Assembly (NCBI GenBank): GCA_902788575.1
Contig: CADAKY010000005.1
Span: forward strand, 124,001 to 188,000
From: an uncultured bacterium
Lineage (GTDB): Bacteria; Cyanobacteriota; Vampirovibrionia; Gastranaerophilales; Gastranaerophilaceae
Length of the DNA: 64,000 bases
Direction: 5' to 3'
In this document: positions 22,557 through 31,184 of the stretch, piece by piece
Layout of the letters: each line of letters opens with the position of its first letter
How positions within the stretch are numbered: position 1 is the stretch's first letter
Position numbers and translations under genes: made by a program
Notes under the pieces: generated by a model
The model's input: the letters and a program-made list of their open reading frames with translations, nothing else
Told to the model about the DNA's origin: nothing
Databases searched by the model: none

Positions 22557-23729
22557 ATGACAGATGGGATTGAAAATACAAAAAAAGCGATTATATGGTT
22601 GTGTCTTGCACACCTTATTTGCGATGTGTACAGCGGATTTCTTAATCCTATAATGCCTTTTATCGCTCAAAAGCTTGGCTTCTCAATGGCAGTTGCTACT
22701 GTCATAATAAGTGTTTCACATATATGTTCTTCAATGCTCCAGCCGATATTCGGATTCTTTGCCGATAATATGCTTAAACGATTTTTTATATTTTGGGGAC
22801 TTTTATTGGGGTCAATTTTTGTTCCGCTTACACCTAATGCCCCTTCAATTGCATTTTTGGTTGTGTTTATGATTCTGGGAAGCATCGGTAACAGCTTTTT
22901 TCATCCTCAATCAATCGGATTTGTAAATTATTTTTCAAATAAAGAAAACTGCACAAGTAATATGGGTGTATTTATGAGCCTCGGCTCTTTGGGGTTTGCG
23001 TTTGGTCCTCTGCTGGCAGCACTTATTACACAGGTTTTAGGTTTAGATATGATTTCTTATACCTCAATTTTCGGATTGGTTTTGGCATTTTCAATGTTCT
23101 ATTGTATTCCAAAGCTTTCAAATCAAGGTATTGTTCCGCACCATAATGAATTTTTTAAATCGTTTAAAGAAATTATTTTTAATCGTCAAATGGATTATTT
23201 GATGCTCGTTTCTACGATGAAATCACTTATTACCAATGCGTTTTGCATTCTTCTTCCGTTCTTGTGGAAAGATATGGGGCATTCGCCATTCTTCATAGGT
23301 TTTGCTTTATTCCTGTTTGTATTTGCCGGTGCAATCAGTTCTTTTTTAAGTCCAATAGTAGAAAAAATGTTTGGTTCAAAAGCTGTAATATATTTCTCAA
23401 TGTGGGCTACATTCCCTATGATGATTGGATTCTGGTTTGTGTATAAAACTCACCCGATAATCTCTATAATATTATTTTTCTCAATCGGATTTGCAACAAT
23501 GCTCGCTCAGCCTGTTGTAATGGTTTGGGCTCAGCGGACATTGCCTGAGTATAAAAGTATCGTTGCCGGTTTTATTAACGGATTCTGCTGGGGTATAGTC
23601 GCATTATGTATGTCGGTAATGGGAACTTTCGCACAGAATTTCGGTATAATGAACGTACTTCTTGTCGTAAGTATTCTGCCGGCTTTATCATCATGGTTTG
23701 TCAGATATTTAAAAGAAGAAACTGCTTAA
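22557..23729 (+). CDS. MFS transporter, fosmidomycin resistance (Fsr)-like
   Basis: A 390-residue, 12-helix major facilitator. The N-terminal helix contains LAHLICDVYSGFLNPIMPFI, and SHICSSMLQPIFGFFAD follows; both match the Fsr pattern H-x2-x-D-x-Y-G-x3-P with the SS-x2-QP motif before the first cytoplasmic loop. FFHPQSIGFVN in helix 4-5 is also typical. Fsr proteins export fosmidomycin, an inhibitor of the MEP pathway, whose genes occur in this window, but the native substrate is unknown. The gene has a leaderless-type promoter and converges on hpt with 8 nt between stops. Confidence 0.75.
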   Translation: MTDGIENTKKAIIWLCLAHLICDVYSGFLNPIMPFIAQKLGFSMAVATVIISVSHICSSMLQPIFGFFADNMLKRFFIFWGLLLGSIFVPLTPNAPSIAFLVVFMILGSIGNSFFHPQSIGFVNYFSNKENCTSNMGVFMSLGSLGFAFGPLLAALITQVLGLDMISYTSIFGLVLAFSMFYCIPKLSNQGIVPHHNEFFKSFKEIIFNRQMDYLMLVSTMKSLITNAFCILLPFLWKDMGHSPFFIGFALFLFVFAGAISSFLSPIVEKMFGSKAVIYFSMWATFPMMIGFWFVYKTHPIISIILFFSIGFATMLAQPVVMVWAQRTLPEYKSIVAGFINGFCWGIVALCMSVMGTFAQNFGIMNVLLVVSILPALSSWFVRYLKEETA

Positions 23730-23737
23730 AGACTCAT

Positions 23738-24256
23738 TTAATTTTCAATATATCCTATATAAGGTAAATTGCGGTAATAACCGTCATAATCCAACCCATA
23801 CCCTACGAGAAACAAGTCATCAACTTCAAATACTGAATAATCAGAATCTATATCAACTTCTCTTCTTATCTTTTTATTTAAAAGAGTGCAAAACTTAAGA
23901 CTTTCAACCTGATAATTATGTTTTATATAATCAATTAAAAATTTTGCAGTATGACCTGAGTCTATAATGTCTTCCGAAATTATTACATTTTTACCGCTCA
24001 AATCAGGAAGCGTAAGATCCAGAGCTTTAACTTTTCCGGAAGAACAAGTATTTGAACCGTAGCTGGAAAGCTTGATAAATTCCATTTTTACCGGCATTGT
24101 TAAAAACTTTGCCAAATCAACAGTAAACATTACAGCACCCTTAAGCACTCCGATTAATACAATTTCTTTTCCTTTATATTCCGCATTTAGCTTTTGCGCT
24201 AAATCTTTTATTCCGGATTGAACTGTCATTTCATCGTGTAAAATTTTTATATTCAT
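23738..24256 (-). CDS. hpt: Hypoxanthine phosphoribosyltransferase
   Basis: A 172-residue purine salvage enzyme that makes IMP or GMP from PRPP. The PRPP-binding loop is VIISEDIIDSGHTAKFLIDY around residue 90, PVKMEFIKLSSYGS precedes it, and the C-terminal VDDLFLVGYGLDYDGYYRNLPYIG is the base-binding and metal segment. Length is normal. It is the last gene of a minus-strand operon, 13 nt after tilS; the tilS-hpt pair is a common bacterial arrangement. The ATG at 24256 has GGAGAAA upstream. Confidence 0.92.
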   Translation of the reverse strand: MNIKILHDEMTVQSGIKDLAQKLNAEYKGKEIVLIGVLKGAVMFTVDLAKFLTMPVKMEFIKLSSYGSNTCSSGKVKALDLTLPDLSGKNVIISEDIIDSGHTAKFLIDYIKHNYQVESLKFCTLLNKKIRREVDIDSDYSVFEVDDLFLVGYGLDYDGYYRNLPYIGYIEN

Positions 24257-24269
24257 ATTTTCTCCGATA

Positions 24270-25610
24270 TTATTGCAATTGTATTACATGCGTGGGTTTG
24301 ATTTTAACACCTATTTTATTATTAAGCCCAACTCCTGCAACCCAAAGAACCTCTTTTTCATCACACAAAAGTACAATAGCATCTCTTTTGTGACGTGAAA
24401 CACCTTTTGCATTCATATATTTTTTCAGCTTCATACTTCCTGACATGCCAAACGGCGTAATCACATCGCCATCTCTTCTTGTCCTGAGTGTAAGCGGAAA
24501 TTCTGCTTTTGATAAATCTACATACGCGAAATTTGCCGTAGATTGAGGAAATACAAAAATGTCATTTTCGCTGCATTTATTTATTGTAAAAATATGATTA
24601 CCGAATTCATATTCGCCTTCTCCGGTAATCAATACCGGTTTATCAGAGCTGATTTCGTTTGTTTTTCGCGGAATTGTTTCAATAATTTTGTCATCAGCAT
24701 AAAGCCACAAGGCAGATGCCAGAGAAATTGTGCTTCCGTTTCTTTGGTTAGAATTAGCTTCTATAAAATCATATAATTCATTAATTTTTTTTGAATCATA
24801 ATCCAAATCTAATTTTTGTATAAATTCATACAAAATTCTTAATTTTACCGGCTTTGAGAGTTTTTTATATTCTTCGGTCAGCAAAACATCCCGATCATAC
24901 AAATTAGGTCTTATTGTGCTTAAATATTCTTCTATTATTTCGTTATCTGTATTTGCATTACCGGCTAAAGTATTAAGTGCATCCTTAACTGAAGGGTTAA
25001 TTTTTTCTAAAGAAGGAATTACATTCAATCTGATAAAATTTCTTTTGTATGCAACATTTGAATTTGAAGAATCATTATTTGGAGTCAGATTTCTTTCATT
25101 ACAATATGCAAGAATCTCCGCTCTGCTTGTTTTTAAGAGCGGACGATAAAAATATCCGCGTTTTTCAGCAATGCCTTTTAAGCCTACAATACCTGTTCCT
25201 TTTATTACTCGATACAAAACCGTTTCAGCATTATCATCTTTGTTATGTGCAGTAAAAACAGCATCCGCATCGAAATCTTCGTATGCTTCTTCAAAAAATT
25301 CGTACCTTGCAATCCTTGCATCATTTTCAGTCTTTTTAAGCGCTGCCGGAGCATTTTTAGTATAAAATTCAAAACCCTTGGCGGACGCAAACAATCTGCA
25401 GACTTCCTGTTCTCTTAACGATTCCTCACCGCGCCAATTATGATTATAATGTGCCGCAACAACCTTTAAGTTTTCAAATTCCGGCTCTTTTTTTATTTGA
25501 GACAAAATATCCAGAAGACACATAGAATCAAACCCGCCGGAAAAACCGACAACAATTGTCTTATCACTAAGCTCATACTTTTTTATAAAATCTGAAATTC
25601 TATCTATCAT
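24270..25610 (-). CDS. tilS: tRNA(Ile)-lysidine synthase
   Basis: A 446-residue ATP-dependent enzyme that converts C34 of the AUA-reading tRNA-Ile to lysidine. The PP-loop is VVGFSGGFDSMCLLDIL (about 20-36), followed by AAHYNHNWRGEES, TAHNKDDNAETVLYRVIKGTG and the RPLLKTSRAEI segment. The C-terminal domain contains RTRRDGDVITPFGMSGSMKLKKYM, the usual tRNA-binding tail. The start overlaps the upstream Clp_N gene by 11 nt, so translation is coupled. Confidence 0.93.
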   Translation of the reverse strand: MIDRISDFIKKYELSDKTIVVGFSGGFDSMCLLDILSQIKKEPEFENLKVVAAHYNHNWRGEESLREQEVCRLFASAKGFEFYTKNAPAALKKTENDARIARYEFFEEAYEDFDADAVFTAHNKDDNAETVLYRVIKGTGIVGLKGIAEKRGYFYRPLLKTSRAEILAYCNERNLTPNNDSSNSNVAYKRNFIRLNVIPSLEKINPSVKDALNTLAGNANTDNEIIEEYLSTIRPNLYDRDVLLTEEYKKLSKPVKLRILYEFIQKLDLDYDSKKINELYDFIEANSNQRNGSTISLASALWLYADDKIIETIPRKTNEISSDKPVLITGEGEYEFGNHIFTINKCSENDIFVFPQSTANFAYVDLSKAEFPLTLRTRRDGDVITPFGMSGSMKLKKYMNAKGVSRHKRDAIVLLCDEKEVLWVAGVGLNNKIGVKIKPTHVIQLQ

Positions 25611-26928
25611 TATTTATCCCGTGGCGAATTTCAACCGCATCAACTCCCAATTGGTCAAGAGCCTTCATTGCTAATGAGGTTGGCTCATCAAGAATTGAAA
25701 GCAATAAATCTACAGCTTCTATTTTTTGTTTGTTTGCTTTTTTTGCGGAAATCCAAGCTCTTTCCAAAACCTTCTTTGCACGATTTGTAAAAATAATTTC
25801 TTTGTCAAAATATTCATTACCGTATCCTACAAGATTTTCAACAACTATACGTGCATCCTTCATGGTAACTTCCAAATTATTCAAAACTTGAAAAGCAACA
25901 CTTGTGCCTTCACCGATTATACCCAGCAAAAACATTTCTGTTCCGACGACATTCCTGCCGATTCTTCTTGCTTCTTCTTTTGCAAGTTTCATTATTGTTA
26001 ATGTTTCTGGCATTTGTTTTTCAATCGGTTTTAAAATATCCTCTGAAAGTTTATCTTCATTTATTCCGAGTGATTTTATAATATCATATGCCAGACCTTT
26101 TTTTGTTTTAAGCATACTTAATACAATATGCTCCGGAGTAATAACGGAAGAACCAAGCTCCTTTGCCGTCTGAACAGCTAAATTCATCATTAAAAAAGCA
26201 TTTGGAGTAAAAATAATTTTCTTCCCTTCAAACTCTGATTGACGGGATTGTTGTTCTGCCAGCTTTTGTTCAAAGCTTTCTGTATTAAGCCCGTATTTAT
26301 TTATAGTTCTTACAAGTTCCGAATCCGTAGTCTCCAATATGGAAGCCATTATCTGTTCTGTTCCTAATATTTCATACCCCTTGGCAGAAAGTTTAGAAAC
26401 AGCTCTGTCAAACACACCTGCCAAAGCTTCCCCTTCATATACAGATTCCAGACTGCTTTTTTCTTCAACGTATTCTGCTTCCGGATGCTCAAGACGCTTA
26501 ATTTTCTTTTGAACCAATTTTGTCAAAAGATCACGTGCATTAAAAGTATCAAAATCAAAATTTTCAAGAATAGTTTGAATATTTGAATTTTTATCAGTAA
26601 TTACAGACAAAAATAAGTGTTCAAAAAGAATATTATTGTTTCCGGAACGGCTTGCCAGATCCAGAGTATGCTTAAGAATATCTTTATATGCGTGACTAAA
26701 CGGAATATTTTCAATCTTTTTAGAAGTTTTTATTACATATTTTTCAACTTCTTTTTCCGCTTCTTCAAACGTAACACCATACATTCTGAAAAGCTTTAAA
26801 GATACCCCTTTAGCCTCATTGATAAGGGCAAGCAAAAGATGTTCCGGCATAACTTCAGAACACCCCTCCGCCAATCTTTGACTTTCACTGACTACATTAA
26901 CAGCACGCTCGGTAAATCTTTCAAACAA
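25600..26928 (-). CDS. Three tandem Clp N-terminal domains without an AAA+ motor
   Basis: A 442-residue protein starting MFERFTERAVNVVSESQRLA, the classic ClpC N-terminus. Each Clp_N unit has two similar four-helix repeats marked by EHLLLALI-type segments. I see VMPEHLLLALI and ILFEHLFLSVI (1-145), LGTEQIMASIL and ITPEHIVLSML (165-300), VVGTEMFLLGII and IEAVDLLLSIL (310-435). No Walker A/B motif or AAA+ domain follows. In ClpC this domain binds adaptors and substrates, so the protein may be a free adaptor or decoy (inference). It lies in an operon between a DUF1292 gene (2 nt gap) and tilS (11 nt overlap). Confidence 0.8.
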   Translation of the reverse strand: MFERFTERAVNVVSESQRLAEGCSEVMPEHLLLALINEAKGVSLKLFRMYGVTFEEAEKEVEKYVIKTSKKIENIPFSHAYKDILKHTLDLASRSGNNNILFEHLFLSVITDKNSNIQTILENFDFDTFNARDLLTKLVQKKIKRLEHPEAEYVEEKSSLESVYEGEALAGVFDRAVSKLSAKGYEILGTEQIMASILETTDSELVRTINKYGLNTESFEQKLAEQQSRQSEFEGKKIIFTPNAFLMMNLAVQTAKELGSSVITPEHIVLSMLKTKKGLAYDIIKSLGINEDKLSEDILKPIEKQMPETLTIMKLAKEEARRIGRNVVGTEMFLLGIIGEGTSVAFQVLNNLEVTMKDARIVVENLVGYGNEYFDKEIIFTNRAKKVLERAWISAKKANKQKIEAVDLLLSILDEPTSLAMKALDQLGVDAVEIRHGINNDR

Positions 26929-26930
26929 TT

Positions 26931-27218
26931 CTATTCTTCCTCTTCTTCTTCATCATCCAAAGATTGAATGTACTCACAAACGCGGTTAAATTCATTTTCA
27001 TCTTCAATATTTTGGAAGTATCCTTCTTCGCCTTCTTCAACATATTCCATGACGATTAATTCTTCTTCCTCATCATTTTCATCACCATCTAAAGGAAATA
27101 ACAACGCATAAGTTTTTTCTTCAAAATCTATTACATCATAAATTTCGCATTTTACAGTTGTTCCGTCTTCCCAAAGTACTTCCACGTACTGTTCTTCATT
27201 TTCTAATTCTTCACTCAT
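26931..27218 (-). CDS. DUF1292 family acidic protein
   Basis: About 95 residues. The pattern EDGTTVKCEIYDVIDFEEKTYALLFPLD, followed by an acidic loop and EELIVMEYVEE..GYFQNIEDENEFNRVCEYI, matches DUF1292 (YrzB-type). The C-terminus is an acidic run. The ATG at 27218 is chosen over the in-frame one at 27224 because AGGGAAA is better placed. It sits directly after ruvX, as is common for this family in Firmicutes. The function is unknown. Confidence 0.85.
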   Translation of the reverse strand: MSEELENEEQYVEVLWEDGTTVKCEIYDVIDFEEKTYALLFPLDGDENDEEEELIVMEYVEEGEEGYFQNIEDENEFNRVCEYIQSLDDEEEEEE

Positions 27219-27220
27219 AA

Positions 27221-27619
27221 TCATTTCCCTAAATATTGTTCAAGTATCACACAAGCGCTTTCCATATCGACAAGCCCCTTATTTTTCCGAAAATCCACCC
27301 TCCGCTCACGCAGTCTTTCTTCAGCTTCTTCAGAAGTTAGTCTTTCGTCTTCTAATATTATATCAAAACCAATAATTTTTTGTGAAAAATTTATACAATC
27401 CTCTGCCTGAGCACCAATTGTACCATCCATATTTTTAGGAAGACCCACAACAATTTTTTCAACTCTGTTTTCTGTTGCAATTTTTGTAATTTCTTCTAAC
27501 GCTTTATTCTCAGGTTGTCGGGAAATAAACGAATGAGGAGTTGCAATTACCTGCAAAAAATCACTTAAAGCTATACCAATCCTCTTAGTTCCTACATCAA
27601 GCGCCATTACCTTATGCAT
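27221..27619 (-). CDS. ruvX: RuvX/YqgF, Holliday-junction resolvase-like RNase H fold protein
   Basis: About 132 residues. ALDVGTKRIGIALSDFLQVIATP is the conserved N-terminus with the first catalytic Asp. KIVVGLPKNMDGTIGAQAE follows, then DERLTSEEAEERLRE and the final Asp in VDMESACVILEQYL. YqgF proteins act in pre-16S rRNA 5' end maturation. The ATG at 27619 is chosen; a TTG at 27625 in the track frame is less likely, with GGTGGG upstream of the ATG. The start overlaps the end of the HEAT-type gene. Confidence 0.92.
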   Translation of the reverse strand: MHKVMALDVGTKRIGIALSDFLQVIATPHSFISRQPENKALEEITKIATENRVEKIVVGLPKNMDGTIGAQAEDCINFSQKIIGFDIILEDERLTSEEAEERLRERRVDFRKNKGLVDMESACVILEQYLGK

Positions 27620-29204
27620 TATCAACCCACCTTGCTTCTATACTTGATATTACAAGATCTAACTGTAAAAGTTTGAATTCATCCGCTTCGGAAGCATTTT
27701 GTTTTTCAAATATATTAGAAGTTCTTCTTTTATTTTTTAATATATATCGTTTTCCGACATAATACTCATAAATACTCTTTCTTATTATATTTGTCAGGAA
27801 TTGATAATTTGAGCCCAAAGAATAAAATACTTCCGCAAGTTCTTTATCATCTTTTATAAGCCTTAAATAAGCTGCAATGTTAAATGTAATAAGCTTGTAT
27901 GCCAGCTCCTGCGCTGTATACACACTATCATAATTATCAGCAATGAATTTATCGTAATCAAGATTGAAATTATTAACTTTTAATTCGTGCGAGAGTTTTT
28001 CTATGAAAGCATTAAAAGTCTCCGAAGTAATTTCATCAAAGAACCAATTCTGAACGTATTCACTCAAACATAATTTATCAATATCTTTTTGGTTAAGCTC
28101 TTTCTTTTCCAAATCAATTTGAGGTTTTTGAGATTGAATATCAAGAAGAATACTCTGCCAGCATATATATTCGTATGGAATCGGTTCACCGTTTTGATGT
28201 GCATTTTCTTCTGCCTGTTCCAAAAGATATTTCGCAACACCTGCCGGTATTTCATATCTTTCCTGATAATTATAAAATTTATCTACAATCCTGTAAAAAT
28301 CCTGCTCTGTCATACTATTGAATCCGAAGGAATCCAATATTCCCCATCTTGGATTAATTACAATTGCCAAAAACTGTAGTGAAGAATTTTCTCTTTTTCT
28401 GGAAAAAATAATTGCCAGATTTCCGTGTCCGTCAGGAAATGAAATGTATGTTTTATAAGGTTTTGATTCTTTTAAACTATTTTTATAAAATTCTTCTGTA
28501 TTATCAACCCTGATTCCTGACATTTTTAATTCGGATATAGCTTTATTAATTCGGCTTATAAGAGCTTCCGATGCAAAGCTTTTTGAATTTTCCAATGCAT
28601 GATATGCCAGTTGAGATTTTGAACGTCCCAATATCTCTAATGCCGTATAACCGACTTCTGTTCCCATATAATAGAGGAATACCGGTACAAGAATATTCGC
28701 AAGACTATCATAAGCGTAATCTTCTTCTAGAGACTTTATTAATAAAATTTTATCTTTATCTGCCAGAGCATTCAAAAAATCCATAAAATCTATCTGCGAC
28801 TCAGGATTCATTATTGCTGATTCCAAAATTTGACGCGTTTCTTCATTTATAAGCTCATTAAACTTTTCAAAATATCCGCTTATAACATCATAATCAATCT
28901 TATTCCCGAGATCTTTAAGCATATTAAAAGCTATCATTTTAACGTGATCATTATGTTCCGGAGATTTAATAATATTCCATAATTCGTCATTTAACGTATC
29001 TTTATCTATAAGTTCAACCATCATCCAGCAAATTATTAAAGATTTTTGCTCGGAAGCATTCGACAACTCACGAATCAAAATATTTAACACAGTTTTTTTA
29101 TCTTCTATTTTCTTTAAATCGGTAATCAATACCGGATCCGGTTTTGTTGCAGCAAGTGCCGTTATTGTTGCTAAAATCTCTGCCTTTATCTGAATCTTAT
29201 TCAT
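27612..29204 (-). CDS. Hypothetical HEAT-like helical repeat protein
   Basis: A 530-residue, mostly helical protein. The first 230 residues show HEAT-like pairs such as VLNILIRELSNASEQKSLIICWMMVEL and VGYTALEILGRSKSQLAYHALENS. A beta-containing middle (ETYKTYISFPDGHGNLAIIFSRKR, then FLAIVINPRWGILDSFGF) is followed by another helical domain and a charged C-terminus. No catalytic motif or membrane segment is seen. It heads the operon with ruvX, DUF1292, Clp_N, tilS and hpt; AGAGAGG precedes the ATG. I do not recognise a named family. Confidence 0.7.
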   Translation of the reverse strand: MNKIQIKAEILATITALAATKPDPVLITDLKKIEDKKTVLNILIRELSNASEQKSLIICWMMVELIDKDTLNDELWNIIKSPEHNDHVKMIAFNMLKDLGNKIDYDVISGYFEKFNELINEETRQILESAIMNPESQIDFMDFLNALADKDKILLIKSLEEDYAYDSLANILVPVFLYYMGTEVGYTALEILGRSKSQLAYHALENSKSFASEALISRINKAISELKMSGIRVDNTEEFYKNSLKESKPYKTYISFPDGHGNLAIIFSRKRENSSLQFLAIVINPRWGILDSFGFNSMTEQDFYRIVDKFYNYQERYEIPAGVAKYLLEQAEENAHQNGEPIPYEYICWQSILLDIQSQKPQIDLEKKELNQKDIDKLCLSEYVQNWFFDEITSETFNAFIEKLSHELKVNNFNLDYDKFIADNYDSVYTAQELAYKLITFNIAAYLRLIKDDKELAEVFYSLGSNYQFLTNIIRKSIYEYYVGKRYILKNKRRTSNIFEKQNASEADEFKLLQLDLVISSIEARWVDNA

Positions 29205-29302
29205 ATAACCTCTCTTAAAAACGGAAAATATTTATAGATTAATTTTACAGTAAAACTCTTTGTTTAGCAAATGATTTTTAATTATATTCTCTCCAAATCC
29301 GC

Positions 29303-29329
29303 TTGACAAAGAAAAATGTTTATTATATT
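29303..29329 (+). promoter_or_regulatory. Promoter of the rplJ-rplL unit
   Basis: TTGACA at 29303-29308 and TATATT at 29324-29329. The 15-nt spacing is short, so the exact -10 is uncertain, but the box pair directly precedes the L10 leader. Confidence 0.5.
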
Positions 29330-29338
29330 CATGTAACA

Positions 29339-29443
29339 TAATCGCAGACAGTTAGTATCCTGTTAGGATTTAATTCTTGAAAAGAGCTAGCCCAGATTAC
29401 ATACAAAATAATATAAATAGCTTGTTTGTAGGTTTTGCGATTA
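29339..29443 (+). promoter_or_regulatory. Ribosomal protein L10 leader (autoregulatory RNA)
   Basis: TAATCGCA (29339-29346) and TGCGATTA (29436-29443) form the perfect 8-bp closing stem of a roughly 105-nt structured RNA upstream of rplJ, with the junction AAGAGCTAGCCC and arms inside. This is the place and layout of the L10 leader, which binds L10(L12)4 and represses its own operon. Small hairpins follow at 29447-29468 and 29488-29501 and may take part in attenuation or translation control. Confidence 0.7.
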
Positions 29444-29546
29444 GATAAAAAGGTTGCAAAATCTTTTTAGTATGAAAAAAGGTCGAACGGGCAGATGTCC
29501 GATAAAAAATAAATAGCACAAAACGTGTAAAATAAAGGAGCAAAAA

Positions 29547-30068
29547 ATGTCAACAAAAGCTTTCAAAGACGATAAGATTAAACTTATCAAGGAAAAAATT
29601 GATAAAGCTCAAGTTGCAATTGTTACCGAATACAAAGGTATGAGCGTAGAAGAAATTACTAAGCTCAGACGTTCACTCCAAAAAGATGGCGGCGATTATA
29701 TGGTTACAAAAAACACTCTTGCCAAAATCGCTATCAAAGGAACTCCTTACGAAGTATTAGCAGATACTTTAAAAGGACCTATCGCTATTGCATTTGGTTT
29801 TGAAGATCAGGTAGCACCTGCAAAAGCTTTATCTAAATTCATCAAGGATACAAAGAAAGGTGAAATCCTTGCAGCAGCTATGGACGGACAATTACTGTCA
29901 GCTGCGGATGCTAAGGCATTGGCTAACATTCCTTCAAGAGAAGAAATTTACGCAAAAATGCTTGGCTGCATCAATTCACCGGCTTCAGGTATCGTTGGCG
30001 GAATCAATGGCGTTATGTCAGCACTTGTCAGAGCAATTGCTGCTGTACGTGACCAAAAACAAGCGTAA
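29547..30068 (+). CDS. rplJ: 50S ribosomal protein L10
   Basis: A 173-residue L10, the base of the ribosomal stalk. DDKIKLIKEKIDKAQVAIVTEYKGMSVEEITKLRRSLQ is the conserved N-terminus, followed by YMVTKNTLAKIAIKGTPYE and LKGPIAIAFGFEDQVAPAK. The C-terminal helix binds L7/L12 dimers. AAAGGAG lies 7 nt before the ATG. It is controlled by the leader upstream, and rplL follows after 96 nt. Confidence 0.95.
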   Translation: MSTKAFKDDKIKLIKEKIDKAQVAIVTEYKGMSVEEITKLRRSLQKDGGDYMVTKNTLAKIAIKGTPYEVLADTLKGPIAIAFGFEDQVAPAKALSKFIKDTKKGEILAAAMDGQLLSAADAKALANIPSREEIYAKMLGCINSPASGIVGGINGVMSALVRAIAAVRDQKQA

Positions 30069-30164
30069 ATGGGCAAAGGGATAAATATATTTGAATTCCT
30101 AACTCATTTTACTAATTAAAGTAAAAACGTATTACAACAAAAAACAAAATAAAGGAGAAAAACA

Positions 30165-30553
30165 ATGAGTGTAGAAGCAATTTTAGAATCAATTGAAAAA
30201 TTAACATTATTAGAAGCTGCTGAATTAGTAAAAGCTATGGAAGAAAAATTCGGCGTATCTGCAGCTGCTCCTGTAGCTCTCCTGTAGCTGTTGCGGCTGC
30301 TCCTGCTGCTGCCGGCGCTGCTCCTGCAGAAGAAGGTGCTTCTGAAGTAAACGTAATCTTGGCTTCAGTTCCTGCTGATAAGAAGATTGCAGTTCTTAAA
30401 GAAGTTCGTGCTATCACAGGCTTAGGTCTTAAAGAAGCTAAAGACTTAGTTGATGGCGCTCCTAAGGCTGTTAAAGAAGGCGTTAAAAAAGAAGACGCTG
30501 ATGCTATCAAGAAACAGCTTGAAGCAGCTGGTGCTACTGTTGAAATCAAGTAG
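30165..30553 (+). pseudogene. rplL: 50S ribosomal protein L7/L12, interrupted by a one-base frameshift
   Basis: AAAGGAG precedes the ATG at 30165. The frame encodes the L7/L12 dimerisation domain ([31 protein letters not shown]), then hits TAG at 30285-30287. The rest of the protein continues in the +2 frame as [19 protein letters not shown]...AGATVEIK to the stop at 30551-30553. The break lies in the Ala/Pro hinge, where GCTCCTGTA repeats occur and one G appears to be missing near 30275-30281. Restoring one base gives a normal 129-residue L7/L12. Since the gene is normally essential, a sequencing or assembly indel is the likelier cause than a real mutation. Confidence 0.9.
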
Positions 30554-30571
30554 TTTGACATTATTGCTAAC

Positions 30572-30608
30572 AAAAAAGTCCGGTTTGGAATTCAAACCGG
30601 ACTTTTTT
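30572..30608 (+). terminator. Rho-independent terminator of rplJL
   Basis: A perfect 15-bp stem, AAAAAAGTCCGGTTT with AAACCGGACTTTTTT, around a 7-nt loop 18 nt after the rplL stop. Confidence 0.95.
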
Positions 30609-30702
30609 CATAGATTCGGACATGCTTATAACGCAAATTGTTACAAAAGTTTATGTATAATTAATTTCGTTTGTCTTAAAATAGATTGTGAGAGGGAATA
30701 TT

Positions 30703-31170
30703 ATGGGTCAAATTGTTTCAAAAAATGAAATAATTGAAATTGTTAGAAACGGTCAGGCAAAAAATAAAACGTTTGCTGCCACAAACGGATGTTTTGACAT
30801 TTTGCATGTGGGGCATGTAAGATACCTTCAGGCAACAAAAGCTCTTGCTGATTTTTCAATTGTAATGCTTAATTCCGATTCTTCCGTAAAAATGCTGAAA
30901 GGCGAAAGCCGCCCCATTAACAACGAGAATGACAGAGCAGAAATATTAACTGCTTTGCAGTGTGTTGATTATGTGGTATTATTTGAAGAGAAATCTCCTG
31001 CAAAATTGCTGGAAGAAATTAAACCTGATATTTATACAAAAGGAGCGGATTATACTATTGAAACGCTTCCTGAGAGAGATATAGTTTTAAGAAATAATAT
31101 CAGAGTAGAGTTTATAAAATTTGTGGAAGGCAAATCCACAACAAACATAATAAATAAAATCAATAATTAA
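30703..31170 (+). CDS. D-glycero-beta-D-manno-heptose 1-phosphate adenylyltransferase
   Basis: About 155 residues of the HldE C-terminal (RfaE2) nucleotidyltransferase type. The ATG at 30703 follows GAGAGGGAA; a GTG at 30688 in the same frame is less likely. [24 protein letters not shown] carries the HxGH nucleotide-binding motif, and [26 protein letters not shown] and PERDIVL follow. It makes ADP-heptose for the LPS inner core. The heptose kinase half (HldE N-terminus) is not present here. It begins an LPS cluster: lpxD starts 14 nt later. Confidence 0.85.
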   Translation: MGQIVSKNEIIEIVRNGQAKNKTFAATNGCFDILHVGHVRYLQATKALADFSIVMLNSDSSVKMLKGESRPINNENDRAEILTALQCVDYVVLFEEKSPAKLLEEIKPDIYTKGADYTIETLPERDIVLRNNIRVEFIKFVEGKSTTNIINKINN

Positions 31171-31184
31171 TAAAGGAGTGTATT

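Noticed and set aside
30235..30573. Open frame of 112 aa on the minus strand across rplL
   Set aside because: It is an Ala/Ser/Pro-rich shadow of the Ala/Pro hinge and C-terminal domain of L7/L12.
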